The translations under genes were made by a program, and so were the position numbers. A model generated the notes under the pieces. It had not been told where the DNA came from, did no database searches, and saw only the letters and a list, made by a program, of their open reading frames with translations. Below are positions 27,001-41,535 of a DNA stretch of 64,000 nt, one piece after another; within the stretch, counting starts at the first letter, position 1, and every line of letters begins with the position of its first letter. Source of the stretch: Mixophyes australis (Eukaryota; Chordata; Amphibia; Anura; Limnodynastidae); the NCBI GenBank assembly GCA_036250195.1, contig JAVHZZ010000006.1, forward strand, positions 78,391,369 to 78,455,368, read 5' to 3'.

Positions 27001-30000
27001 ATCATGGGGTGTTGTCTGGGTCAGAACATTCTCCTCTACCTCCTAATTAGGTGGTCATAATCCTAAGATTGATTTGATAAAGCAAACTGTTTTCTTGTCA
27101 TCTGTGTTGAAAATTGCTTTTCTCAAGTGCCACTGTCAGTCTCCCTTCCACTTTTGAAGTATAGGGTTATCATTGTCACTTTCACTTTGGATTCTACTCC
27201 CCATTAGGTGCCTGATGCCTATGCCAGTTATACAGATGTTTTTAGTAAGAAGCAGGCAGATAACTTGGCAAAATTGAAAGTAAAGAGAAGACCACTAAGT
27301 GTATGGATTATATGTACAAGATAAGTTTATTAAAATAACACACCTTTGTTACTGATAAAGGTCATTGTAACATCCTTCCCCTATTATACTCCCCTTCCCT
27401 CTTTTCCCAAGTTAGCACCCTCCCAGTCCATGGTTGTTGTTCACCCCTTGTTTAAGTTGTTGTTATTTAAAACATTTTACAAAACATATCAATAAAAGTA
27501 ACTGAGTTAAAAAAAAATCACACACCTTAAAAACCAGGATAAACCTAAAATAATGAAAAATGTTCAAAGAATGTCAAGACTTATGGAATTTTAATCATGC
27601 TCTGCTTTTTCCCGTCCACCAACCCTGACCTCTTTTTTCACAAATTAATATTTATCATTTACAAATAAATCTACTTGTAAAAGGAATATTGCCAACTTTT
27701 GCTTCCAATGTAGTGTGGAAGTCAAATAATTGGATGAAGTAAACTAAATTGATTAATATTGTTTTACCGTACGATTAGTACTCCATGTATAATGGAGCAA
27801 TCGTGCGGATTAATAACACACAGATTTATATTCACACGTACACTTGTAAATAGTACACATTTATTAAGGTTCCAATTAAAGATGCTCACTGACCCCCATG
27901 TTTTGGTTTTGGTTTGGATCTGGATTACCTTCGGGTTTTGGTTTTGCCAAAACCGCCCTTGCGTATTTTGGTTTTGGATCAGTATTTTTTTTAGAAAAAT
28001 TGCTAAAATATGTTAAAATCACATAATTTTGCTCTTTTTTTTTGATCCTACATCATTATTAACCTCACTAACACTAATTTCAAATCATTTGCAGTCTTTT
28101 TTGACCATCTCACAGCTCACAATATTATTTTCATACACTTTCAAACAAAGATTGCAGCAGTTCTTGCCAGTGATAAGAAAAAGGTCATTGGCATGCCTGG
28201 GCATAAGACCAAAAATCCACCTCTTATGTGTGGAATTATTTTTACACAAATCCTGACAACAGTTGTCTAGCCAATTGTAGCGCTTATAAAGCCACACTCA
28301 GTAGAGGTAGGGACCTTAACCATCTAGGATCCTCATCCATGTTATGGCATTTGAAGCGAGTTCATGGAAAGCTGTTGGGAAAATCAGAGACTTATGTTAA
28401 AAAGATAACAACAAGCAGTCCAGCATCATCTACCTCCCTTCTCTCATCTAGATCCCAGCACCTGCAATCTACATCACCAACACCTTCATCATCAATATCC
28501 TCACAAGTGATGGGAGTTAGTCCTGCATCCAAATTGCTAAGGCTAGATGACTCCTCCACTAACCATGATTCCTCTGAAGAATTATTGAACGTTAGTCCGG
28601 CTGCTGGGGGTGGATCTTCAACCCAGAAGAATACAACTAGGAGTTTACAACAATCAACTGTTAAACAATCCTTTGCCATGGGGACTATACTGGTATTACA
28701 TCTGCTTCCAATGTCCACTATTAATGCAGCTGGCTTTAGACAGTTACTTGAGGTCTTCTGTCCCTATTACTAAATTCCATCACAACACCATTTTACTAGA
28801 AAAGCCATTCCTCACCTCTACCAGAAAGTTCGTAAAAATGTAATTATTGGGCTACAAAATGCCATTCTACCCACTGTACACTTAACCACAGATATGTGGA
28901 CAAGCGGAACTGGGCAAACTAAAGATTATAGTGACAGCCCACTGGGTTGGTGATTCACCTTCACCAGCAGGAACAGCAGCAGCATGTACCCAAGTACGTC
29001 ACATTTTTCAGAAGTGGGCTACTCTGCGTATCAGCGGCTTCACTAAGAGGCATACAGCTGACAATCTGTTACAAAAGGTAAGGGATGTCATTGCAACTTG
29101 GCTAATCCTGCTTGGACTCTCCTATGTGATTTCTGATAACGACACCAATATTGTTAGAGCATTACAGCAGGGGGGAATTCCATCACATTTCTTGTTTTGC
29201 TCACATAATCAACTTGGTGTTACAGAACTTTTAAAAAATGACAATGACATGCAGGGGATGCTGTTTGTGTCCCGAAAAATTTAGGATCATTTTCGGGATT
29301 CTGCAAAAGTATGTAGGAGAATGCAGCAGCTGCAAGAAGACTAGAATTTGAGGGGAATGTACGTTAGTCACCTGTGAAGAAAGTGCAGACACGGTTAGCT
29401 TAAGTCAAATGATTTCTTAATTATACTTTTTTGAGAAGCAGCTAGAGAAATTGAAGGATGAAATAAAAGTAAGCAAATCCACTAACTATATTGTAATTGT
29501 AGATCTAGGACTTAATTCGTTTCGCCAGGATCCAAGAGCTATTAACATCTTGTAATGACGTCTTCTCCTTTAGTTTCTCTGGCAACTGTTTCTCGGCAAA
29601 AACTTAGCTTTCCCAAGACACCCAGTGGAGATGCAGATGAGTCAGCACAACATTTTGACATTTGCTCTGCTGTAAATGAATTGCCCAAAAATCGTGACAG
29701 CTCTGCCATAAAATGAGCTACAAATTCCATGAGGAAGGCTATTATCGGCAATTACATCAAAGTACACAGACTTTTTTGATAGTGGATTCCAGCAGGGATG
29801 AATTAGTATTGTTAGAGGAAGATGTACACAATGATGAGGGTGAATATGATGACAGTGTAGATTGCAGGTGCTGAAATCTAGCTAAGAGATGGGAGCTACC
29901 TGGTATGCCTGGTAATATTTTGGGTAGAATGGCATGTTGGCAATTTTATGTTTTTCTACAGTAAACTTTCACCTTTTTTAGAGAGGTTTTTTTTCTTTAA

Positions 30001-33000
30001 AAAGGTTCAAGCTTTTTATTTACATTTTTGTTTCCCTGACTTAAAACCACTATGCACTTGAACATAGGCTTTAGCGGATGAGGTAGAGGGATTAGTATCA
30101 TCATCACTCAGACTGGAGAGTGACAACAACAATGTCACCCCTCCTGTTTCTGTATGAGCTATGTCACAGTACAATGTCACTGGAGACTTGTAAGAACACT
30201 TACAGCCCTATTATTACAATTTCTGTTTCAGCACTGAACCCTGCCACCTCTCCTGTTTCTGAGTGAGCTATGGTACAATAAAATGTAACTGCAGATTTAG
30301 ACCTGCCAGCCCTATTATTTCTATTTCAGCAATTACAATTAGCAATTGAGCAATGGATCTCTTCTCTTTGTGTGTAACCTATATAACGCAGTAGAATTTG
30401 CCTGCAAATTCTACAGACAAGCCTGCTTGTCTTCCTATTCATCAATGACTCTTAGCAATGGAGCACTCGTCTTTGGGTGTATATTAGATCCTACAATTAG
30501 TAGTGCAAATTAAGAAAAAAAGCCTGCAAGGGCTTGTAGATTAGTATTTCAGCAATGACAACATTACCAACGCAGCTCTTCTATTTGGGTGTATAGCTGT
30601 ATATTAGACTCTACACTTAGTAGTGCAAATTAAGAAACAAAAAAACCTGCAAGGGCTTGTAGATTAGTATTTCAGCAATGACAAAATTACCAATGCATCT
30701 CTTCTATTTGGGTGTATATTAGACCCTACACTTAGTAGTGCAAATTCAGAAAAAATGACTGCAAGGACTGGTATATTAGTATTTCAGAAGAAGAAGCTTG
30801 CTGGGACATGGGATTTGAGATGTTTAACAGTAAACTAGAAGAGAATTTGGTTCTTTTTTCAGAATTTTTTTTTTACTATTGGGAGTAATTATTGATTGCT
30901 TCAATAATAATGGAAAATACCAATAAATAGGTAGAGATAACAGTTAGTGAAGACTGGGATGAGCACAGGAGACAGCAAAAATAAATTAATAATAATTTGT
31001 GGAATCAAATGTCAAGGTGGTGCCAGGTGTAAGGAAATGGAAATGAGCAGGTTGTTGCTTGGGGAAGAGCATAACATTTCATGTTGGATCTTATCCATAA
31101 TTAAAGTAAACAAAGATGGTTCCAACAATACAAGAAATTGATCTACATAAGAAAAGATGGTTTTTGTGTATAAATGTCCACAATTGGACTGGTTAATTAA
31201 TAACAATCAATTAAATTATATAAAAAATGGAACATGTATGCACACACTTGATGAAAAGAATCTGTTCCTACTTCATCATCATTATTATTTATATAGCGCC
31301 ACTAATTCTGCAGCGCTGTACAGAGAACTCATTCACATCAGTCCCTGCCCCATTGGAGCTTACAGTCTAAATTCCCTAATATAGACACACACTCACATAG
31401 ACAGACAGACAGAGAAGGAGAGACTAAGGTCATTTTTTATAGCAGCCAATTAACCTACCAGAATGTTTTTGGAGTGTGGGAGAAACCCACGCAAACACAG
31501 AGAGTACATAAAACTCCACACAGATAGGGCCATGGTCGGGAATCGAACTCATGACCCCAATGTTGTGAGGCAGAAGTGCTAATCACTTGGCCACTGTGCT
31601 GCCAGCTTGTACTTGTAAAGGATTACACTGCAACACCATAAGGATTACAGTATTGATAGATTATAATCGAGCTAGAGTAACCAAATTCACTGAGATTTCC
31701 TCACAGTAATATATCTTACATACATATAGCTGATAACATGAAAATAGCCCATTAGAAATGTTCATTCAGATTAACAATTTATATATATTAATGTATTTGC
31801 ATTTGATATCAAGCCCAGTAACACTGGTTCACTAATTGTCCACCTGTATTTTGATCAAAGGGAAGATTGAACAGTAGAAAGTATTGGCAGAACCTTTTGG
31901 TCTGTAAAGTGTCAGCAGTGTTGGATAGGGATATTAGTCCACACGGCGTTAAACTTAACCAAGTTGTTGCTTTATATGGGAACTTGACTATAACAGTGAT
32001 GCAGGTACTCACAGGGTTAATGGCTGCAGCAGGATACAGGTATTACATGCCGGCTATGTACTCAGCAGTATGTTGCATACATATGCAGTGCATAAGGTTT
32101 GAACACTGCACCTCCATGCAGTAGGCTCCATTGTGTTATAGCTTCAGGTCACATATACGCAGCTTGTAATGCTGCTTCACATAAAATGAAAGGAAAGCAC
32201 TTTGTGTTCACGCATGCGCAGTAGTGCTATGCAGATGATCGCATCATTGCCCCACTTCCTGTCCCACTAGACCACCGGGGATCCAAGAGCCGGAGTGTAG
32301 CGCTCCATACCAACAGAAAGTTCTTAGACCTTACCGCCCGATAGAATTCAGCTCCAGGTTAGAGTGTGTGGATATATTAGACAGCCTTCGCACCACTCCC
32401 TGCTATCTGCATCCAGACAGGGAAACAAGTGGACCTGCAGAAGAGTTCTGTATTAGCTAAATCCACTGGGGTAATACAGACATTGAGGATACTTCCACTC
32501 TAAGGCTGGATAAAAAAGTTTCCCACAGGCGTGATGGTTGGCTTTATTTTGAATAACAGTAATATATTTCTTCAACTAGCTTTTGTCTTCTTTCTTTTTA
32601 CATTCAGTGAGGATCTTTTATCCTTGAAGTAGGCAAGCAAGACTTGGGGAAGTTATGGTGATTGGAGAGGTTGGTGTAGGAGGGTTGAGAAGAGATTTTG
32701 ATATCTTAAAAAGGTGTTTGGGGTTAGAAAGCATAAGAGATTTAGAATATATTAGTTTGCCAATGTCCAAAGCATTTCAGTAGGAGTAGCAGTAGCATTA
32801 TGTTTTAGGAAGTCATCAGAAGAATGATAAACGTTCTAGAATTTGTGATTGTGGTCCATTTCCTTCGTGTGCCAAGGCTGAGATTGCTGCTGAGAAGAAA
32901 GACTAGCTAGAGCCACTTGATTAAAGGCTGTTGCTAGGGTGTGATTTAAGATGTGGTATTCTGATGATCAGGACAGGAGAACCATAGAAATAAGTGTGAA

Positions 33001-36000
33001 GCTGTTGCAGAGATGTGCAAAGTATGTAAAACTTATTTAATGTTCAGTTTTGGTGGAATTAGCCTTTAATCATTTTAATACAAAGTGTAAACAAAAGAAA
33101 TTAAAGCTTCTACTATGTTACTTTACGTGACAAAAATGGGATTTGGTTACTCACTTTTGGAAAGCTTCTAGTGTGGTGTAATTTAGTGTGCCTCCACTAG
33201 GTCTCGTACACAATACTCCCAGTCATCTCAAAGTGCTTTTAAAATACATTCTAAACCTGTGTAGATACAGTTTGATATCTCTGAATAACCGTCCATGGAT
33301 TGCTTATTTAAATAGCTTCGTATTTCTTACAGAACAAGCGCTAAAAAAAGCAAGGCATGGAAGTTCACAGAGGTTCCTGAAGATGAAGATGAAGATGTCC
33401 GCATTGAAAGAGCTAGAGTTGGCGAGTATATGGCATCAGACTGTTACGAGGTATGGACCATGTCACCAGAAGGACATTAATAATTTAGAGTAAGTCCTTT
33501 AAAATGATATGTGGTTTACAAAATTGTCCAGAAAGATTGATCGACTTAGCATATGTTGAAAATTCACACAGAAGACCATGTGATGGAAAGTCTCTGCTGT
33601 GTGAAACAGTACAGAAGGACATCTTAGCTCTTTCTTTGTCAGAAAAACTAACTCTCTCAGCACTGTTTTAGTATACTGGCCATTTTAGGCATATGAAAAT
33701 AAAATGCACAATATTGAATTGCTTTCAATGGTGGAAACTGGGATTAAGTTCAGCAATGAAAACTCTAGCTGTATTTATGTTTTTTATAGGCTTAATTTGT
33801 CTATAACAGTCTTGAGTTCATCTAGTCCTTCTACCAATCTGCTTCGCTGTTTGTGTTTCACACAGAATTAGCATTGAGATAATTTTTAGATTTATACTTT
33901 TTTCTCTTTACGTTTTTGCTCTTTAATTTTTACTTTTTGTACACACGTGTTTTGCAATTAAGATCATCGATAAAAAATAAACTTTTCCTTTTTAGCTCCA
34001 TAGGTCTGCTTGTACTGTATTCTGTCCTGTGCAATCCCACACAACCTGGGGGTAAATGTATCAAAGTGCGAGTTTGCCAGCGTGTTTAAATCCCGGCAAA
34101 TTGCGGGTGTTTACCCGCGAGTTTTGAAAAAAAAAACTGAAATGTATCAAGCTGCGATTTTGACACTGATGTTCAAAACCGCTGGTCATCTCTGGCGATT
34201 TTGTGCGATGTAAACACTCCCGAGTTTAGCTAACTCTCCTGTGTTTGGCAAACTCTCCTCTGTTGTGACAGTGAGTTGTAAACACATCACTGTTACACTG
34301 CCCTGTCATACAGCTGCTGGAGCTCCAGCAGCTGTCAAAATGTTAAAGAATAGATCAAAGTGGGGAAAAAAAAAAGCGTGGGGTCCCCCCGCTATTCATG
34401 CTTAACCCTAGTACTGCCTGACTAGTGCTGGTCCCGTGAAAATAGGGGAAAAACTTTGCGTGGGGTCCCCCCGATTTTCACTTTACCAGCACTAGGCAAA
34501 CCAGCCAGGGTTGGCGGCACTATAGCAGTGGGACACACGGCAGGGGTCCCCCTGCCATAATGACTAACCAACCCTAGACTGTTCAGCGCTGGGCTGGATT
34601 CCCTACGGAGTGGGGTCCGCCAAAAAAACGAGCGCGCCCCCCCCCTACAAAGAACCAGCCCAGTGCTGATAGCACTAGGGCTCTTTCTACTACCCCTGGG
34701 CTGTGGGTAGTAAGGTAATACGGCGATAAAGAGTGAAAAAAATAAACAGACGCCATTTTGTTTTGTGGAACTACAAGTCCCAGCCAGCCAGGTTGCCAAA
34801 AACAGTGTGGCCATGCTGCTGCTTGTATAACTACAAGCACCAGCATACCCACGGCAGCCAGGGCATGTTGGCACTTGGAGAACCACAAGTGCCAACATGC
34901 CCTGACATCCCTGGCTTGCTGGGACCTGTAGTTCCACAAAAAAAAACTGTTAAATAAATAACAACACCCTAGTAAACACCACACATTTATTAAAAATAAA
35001 AAACCCACAATAAACACACTAACCACCCTCATTTTCACCACATCTATTTAATAAAAATAAAAACACCCCAAATACTCACCAAATATGTCTTCTTTCTTCT
35101 CCAAAAGGTCCGTGCTTGCCCCAGTCCCTTAATAATTATACCTTCCAATAGTTCTGCTTGCCCCAGTCCCAGCAAAATTATACCTTCCAAAAGTGATGCG
35201 CTTGTCCAATCTCTTCTTTGCTTCGGCCAGGAGGGCCCCATATTTTTAATTCCTACGAGTCTTTAATCTTGATTGCAGAAAAATAAAAAAAACTGTGGTG
35301 GAATCACCTAATACTGTAAATAGAGCTGTATTTACTGTATTACAGCTTACGCAAGTAGCGTAGCGCATGCGCAATGAGCTACGTTACTTGCGTAAGCTCT
35401 ATTTACTGTATTAGGTGATTTCCCCACTAGCGTGGGAAAATCACATAATACATTAGTTAGAGCTTGCGCAATGAACATAAGTTCACCGGACCTCCTACTA
35501 GGTAGGAGGTGTTAGCGGCGGCTCCACTGTTTTTTTATTTTTCTGCAATCAAGATTAAAGACTCGTTGAAATTACAAATATGCGGCCCTCCTGGCCAAGG
35601 CAAAGAAGAGATTGGACAAGCCATCACTTTTGGAAGGTATAATTTTGCTGGGACTGGGGCAAGCAGAACTATTGGAACGTATAATTATTAAGGGACTGGG
35701 GCAAGCACGGACTTTTTGGAGAAGAAAGAAGACATCTTAGGTTCTTTCTATGAGGGGGGGGGGGGCGCTCGTTTTTTTCGACGGACCCCACTCCGTAAGG
35801 AATCCAGCCCAGCGCTGAACAGTCTAGGGTTGGTTAGTCATTATGGCAGGGGGACCTCTGCCGTGTGTCCCACTGCTATAGTGCCGCCAACCCTGGCTGG
35901 TTTGCCTAGTGCTGGTAAAGTGAAAATCGGGGGGACCCCACGCAAAATTTTTCCCCGATTTTCACGGGACCAGCACTAGTCAGGCAGCACTAGGGCTAAG

Positions 36001-39000
36001 CAGGAATAGAGGGGGGACCCCACGCTTTTTTTTTTCAACTTTTATCTATTCTTTAACATTTTAACACTGCCATGGCAGTGTAACAGTGATGTGTTTGTAC
36101 AACACGCTGCTATCAAGCAGCGTGTTGTATCTGGCGTGTTTTGAAGCAAACTCTCCTGAGTTTGCTTACTCGCAGCTTCATACATTGGAGACTTGTATAG
36201 CTGCAGTGGTAAACAGTCGGGAGTTTGATCTCTGACGATTTTGCAAATAGCGATTTAGACAGAAGCAGAACTCTGGCGATTTTGCATGAAATCTCAGCTT
36301 CATACATCTGCGAGTTTCAACTCTCCCGAGAAAATCGCTGGAGTTGCAAAATCGCACTTTGATACATTTACCCCCTGATGTTTTTTCTAGCAGAAGGTTA
36401 GTATTGCTCCACTGCCACTAGAACCCAATAAAGCAGTTTTGACTTTACGCATCATTTGTTTATCGCTATTGTCTAGCGGTATTGTTCCTACACTCACCTT
36501 GGTAGAATGCTGTATGATGAAATAATACTTTGAAATATTGAAACTAACAAACGGTGGAAAACTATGCACCATTATAGGAATTGAGTGCCAAAAGAAAGGG
36601 TATGTACTGGGGTTAATAAACAAGCCAATTGAGGCATAATTGTAGGAGAGAAATGGGAAAGATAAAAAAGAGTAGGGTAGAAAGTAAGAATTGTGCACAG
36701 AAGAAAGCAGAGACTAGATCAGTGTTGGCTAACCTGTGATACTCCAGGCGTTGTGAAACTACAAGTCCCAGCATGCTTTGCCAATATATAGCAGCTTATT
36801 GCTGGAAGGGTATGATGGGACTTGTAGTTTCACAACACCTGGAGTGTCACAGGTTAGCCAACACTGGACTAGATGCTTAGAGCAAGGGAAGAGATGAAGG
36901 ATGGAATGAAAACAACAAGGAGATAAACAGGAAATTTAGGGAGAAAGATTGCCAGGGAAAAAATGCTCCTCATTATTGCACAGGGGTTTTCATGCTGGCA
37001 TTACAGACACTGCATGATAACATATATATAATACCTGAACAATTATTCAACAACAGTTGAATCGCTTGTACTAGTACTTGTTTCCTTCAACATTTTTTCT
37101 GACGGCTAAAACTATTGCATACAACTTTTCAACAGCTGTCTGAGAGTGGAACCACGTCACAATGGATTTCCTTGATGCTGTTTCATGTGTGGTAGCATTT
37201 GCAGCGCTACTGCCCTTCCCCCTGTCCAAGAACTACTCCTCTCGTACCTCACTGCCAGTTACCTCCCCATTAATCATTGATTGCAGGATTGCACACAGTG
37301 TGACACAAATCCCCTGTGTTTCCTTTCACAGTCTCTGTATTAACATGAATAGAGGTACAGGCTTGTTCTGTCAGTCTCTGCAGTAGGTAGCACATGTGAC
37401 TGTTCTCTCTCTCCCTCAATCCGTGATAACAGCTCATTGACTGTGGAAGGGAAGGAAGCAGGCCACAAGGTGAAAACCAATGAATTTCAATGGAAAACAC
37501 TACACTGGTTCAAAGGAGCGAAGTAAGACATAAAGAAGCGCATGGAAAGTAGAGGGACCAATGGGGAGAAAAAAAATAAGTAGAGAAAGAAGATTAGATA
37601 AAGAAATATGATAACAGAAAATGGAAATCTGAGAGAGTAAGAACATTGTAATGAATGAGAATGAGAAATGTAAAACGAGAGTGAGGGAGAAACATATTAA
37701 GTTGCTACCTCTCTGGCAAGGCTTCTGTAAAAATCATGGGTAAGCTCCATAAAGAGGTAAATACAGTTACTTTACGAACACGGAGAAACATCCTGAATAG
37801 TTTGTATCAGGGATGGGAAAAATCTTCTGATACTCGGACACCACAGAGCTCCGCTTCCACCAGGCCCAAAATGATAGTCAATCATTTGTCATAGGGAATG
37901 TGTTGCAATGTGAAGTTGCTGCTTCCTTATTAACGTATTGCCTTTTGCCAAGTTATGTGAAGTACCTGTATATCGTAAACAAGTATTTTCTATTAAGGCA
38001 AAACTAATTTTTCTTAGTAGCCACCACCCTAAAATAATTTTGGAAAATAGGATTCACATTCGTAGAGCTGAACTGGCTGAATTTACAGAAAGCGTAAGCT
38101 GCCTGATAGACAACCGCACTGTCTTGGCTCAAGTGTATTCAAGCTGATAGTGACGACATTCTTCTGGGGTATACAGTAAAAATGCAGTAACTACTACAGC
38201 TAATTATTCATTTCAGTGAGTAAAGTGTTTGTCTTTGCATTTTGAGTACATGACAATGGTGACTGTATTACTATTAGCAAATGGACCCAAGGCAAACACT
38301 AATTCAGCTCTATCAATAATATATCCGTTTTCATTTTTTTTAAATATAATCTTTAAATTAAATAAAAGTAAGCATTGTTAAATATAGTTATATATCAATA
38401 TATAACTTAAATTGGAAACTGGACAAATCATGGTCCTATAGGATACTGGAAAGCCACAGGTTCAAGGCAAAAGCCCATTCTGCCTGAAATCTATGAAATA
38501 TATAGATGAGTTGCTGTAGGATGACACCAACATTGCTTTTATTGTTCTCTTTAAAGACATCCATTGTCTTTTGTTTGCAGAAACCTGCAATCATGGTCAG
38601 CGGTTTACACAAAGAATATCATGAAAAGGGCAAAACCATTATTGGAAAGACCATGAGGAAACTAGTTGCCAATAATATATCGTTTTGTGTACGAAAAGGT
38701 GAGATGTGTATGCTAAGAACATACTGTATCTTGTTCTAACTAAATGTCTTCACACACTGAATAGAAGTCCTCTAAACTGGCTCTTTTCAGGAGAGATACT
38801 TGGATTGGTGGGACCAAATGGGTCTGGTAAAAGCACATTACTTGACATGATGGTGGGACAGACAGAGCCAAATGCTGGACAGGTCAGTAAATATTGATAA
38901 GATAGGTTATCAGTGTAATGATATTTAAAGGCACACGGTCACCAAAATAAAGAAAATACATAAGTTCTAGTATTTCACACAACACTAATTGTTACTTTGC

Positions 39001-41478
39001 TTCTCTGCAGTTTGAATACAAATGTGTTTATTCATTGTATAGAACTTTACATTTGAAACCTGGCTTTTAAATCCCTGGAGCTAGTTCTCACTTCTGCTGT
39101 AAAACAATTCTAATTAAACCACTTAAGATTCAAGCGGTGTTAGAGCTGGGGATCTGGGTGCTTACACTCTATAAGTGTTTACTCATATTGATGATCTAGG
39201 TGACCACACTCTACCTGTGTTTACAGATTTGTATAGGAGACTCGAGCACTGGGGAACGAGGGGTCGCTCCTGTAAGATTTGTGGGATATTCTCCTCAAAT
39301 AAACCATCTCTGGCCAGAGATAAAGTTAGAAGAACATCTTGAGACATATGGAGCTATCAAAGGCATGAGCAAAAGCAACCTAAAAGATGTAATAAAAAGG
39401 TATGTAGTATTGTGTTCTTAGAGGGAAACTCAAGCATTATTGTTTGACTAAAGTAATCTTTGCCATATCTACCAACTGTCCCTATCCTAATGGACTGTCC
39501 TGCCAGTGAGGACTGTTATCCAGACTGATGGATTTTTCGTTGGTACATCCCAGCAGCAGACCAGTAGTGAACAGGGCGTGTTGCTGTGGAAGGGAAGGAA
39601 GCGGGCCACAAGGAAGCGGGCTGCGTAGCAATGCAGGAGTGTATTGAAGGGAAGGCCAGCCTAGCTCTAGTTACGATTAAACAGATGTTTCAAATTTTTT
39701 CACTGAAATGTTATGAAGTATTGCAAGGTAAACTTCAATACGTTAACTTCCTTTGTTTGTGAACCAGCTCTTTATATTCAGAAATGACCTATTCTATTTC
39801 ACAATCATGAGTAGGTGACTCTGAAATTGAATTTTAAAACAATTAGTTATATTGTTGTGATCAGTTCTGCTTTAATAGTTCCCATTGCATTATTTTTAGG
39901 ATAGTAGAAACACTAGACCTCAAAGAACACCTCCAAAAACCAGCCAAGAAGCTCTCAGCAGGAATCCAGAGAAAGGTAATTTCTTCCTTCAGTCTCTACA
40001 TAATATAGGTGGGGATTCTGCAGGGTTCAGTCTGTTATTGTAATATATTTCCGGTTTATCCTAGCTGTGTTTTGCATTGAGCATGCTGGGTAATCCAGAC
40101 ATTGTGCTACTGGATGAACCATCTACCGGAATGGATTCTAAGGCTAAACAGCGCATGTGGTGAGTAGCTAGTTCTGTGATGTTGTCATTTGTAAAGCCAT
40201 GGATTGTCTTTTCCTCCCACACATATTATTTTTGTTATGTATTATACTATGAAAAACTTCTTTGTAGCAATTCTATTCTTCATTTTCAATTTTTTTTTAC
40301 AAAATAATACACATGTACAAACTTAAAAACAAAATTTAAAAGGAGTAAAGAGGCTGAGAAATAACTAACTAAACAGCAGTGTTAATTAATTAGACACAAC
40401 TACTTGAGTTTACAAATGCTCCCACTCACAAGTCCGGCCACCACAATTCCCACTATTGAGGTCTTACATCTCACCCTGCCCGTATACTAGAGGTAAGTGG
40501 ACTGGGCTTTTGGAGATTTCACTCTGCTGTTACCACAAAGGGAGGAATTCCATTAGCCATGAGGTGCCGCTGGATATCATCTCGATGTCTGGCTTCATAT
40601 TTTGCCATCCAATACAATACAGAATCTCCATTCATTTTCTCTTTCTATCTCTATGGGACACAAGGGAAAATGAGCCCCTTGCAGCTAATTGAATACCCGC
40701 CCAAAGAGTCAGCTCCATATTGTCCCACCTTAAATTTTGAAACTGCATCTTCAATATTGTAGACGCTCTCCTTTTATACATTTGTATTTTAATTTATGTA
40801 TTATTATTGTATTAATTTATTGTATTATTTTAACAAGATGAACCTGTCTTAATTTGTCTGTATTGCCAGTATTAATATAGTATTAATAGTCTCGGTGTGA
40901 CCTGGATATAACAGAAGATGGCATGCCTGTTACTGTTTGATCCAGTTTACACTGGATCTGCAGTTGCTGACAGGCACAGGAGATTCAGTATGACAGCCAG
41001 GTTCCAAGTATGGGGCTGTGTACTGCAGTACATGACTGCTATAGCCTGTCAGCCTTAATTTGGTTCCGCTACCACCTCTTTGTCTGAATAGTAATACCCA
41101 AGAATGCTCATTTGTAGATTTATACAGCTTTTATTAAAGGATTTAAAATAAAAAACCCAAAGTACATGGCTTACTGTAGCCTTCATACCCCAAACACGTG
41201 TTCTTAGCCACTCCGGCTGAGAATGTCTTTCTCTGGCACCCATTCATTTACATTGGGTGCTCCAAAGGTTTAGCAACTTCTGTTCAGATATACTTCCTTT
41301 AATTCTGTTTGGGAATCTTCTTGGCAGCCCTGACAATATCATACCCAGAGAAAATTTTATTTTAGTCACATGCAGGAATTCTGTAAATGCGGTGGTGGGG
41401 GTGAAGAAGGTGCTTTAGGGAGGCATTCCCAATTTTAGAGGGGAGCGCACAGCATTTTGCTCCTTGCAGAAGGACCAG

Positions 41479-41535
<57 letters not shown>

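Larger units (their letters stand above)
27876..30900 (+). mobile_element. hAT transposon relic with BED-type transposase (approximate bounds)
   Basis: GATGCTCACTGACCCCCATG at 27882, followed by TTTTGGTTTTGG runs, looks like a hAT 5' end. A broken transposase lies at 28228-29284 and diverged tandem repeats at 30130-30790. I could not confirm the right terminus or a duplication, so both edges are soft. Confidence 0.55.
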
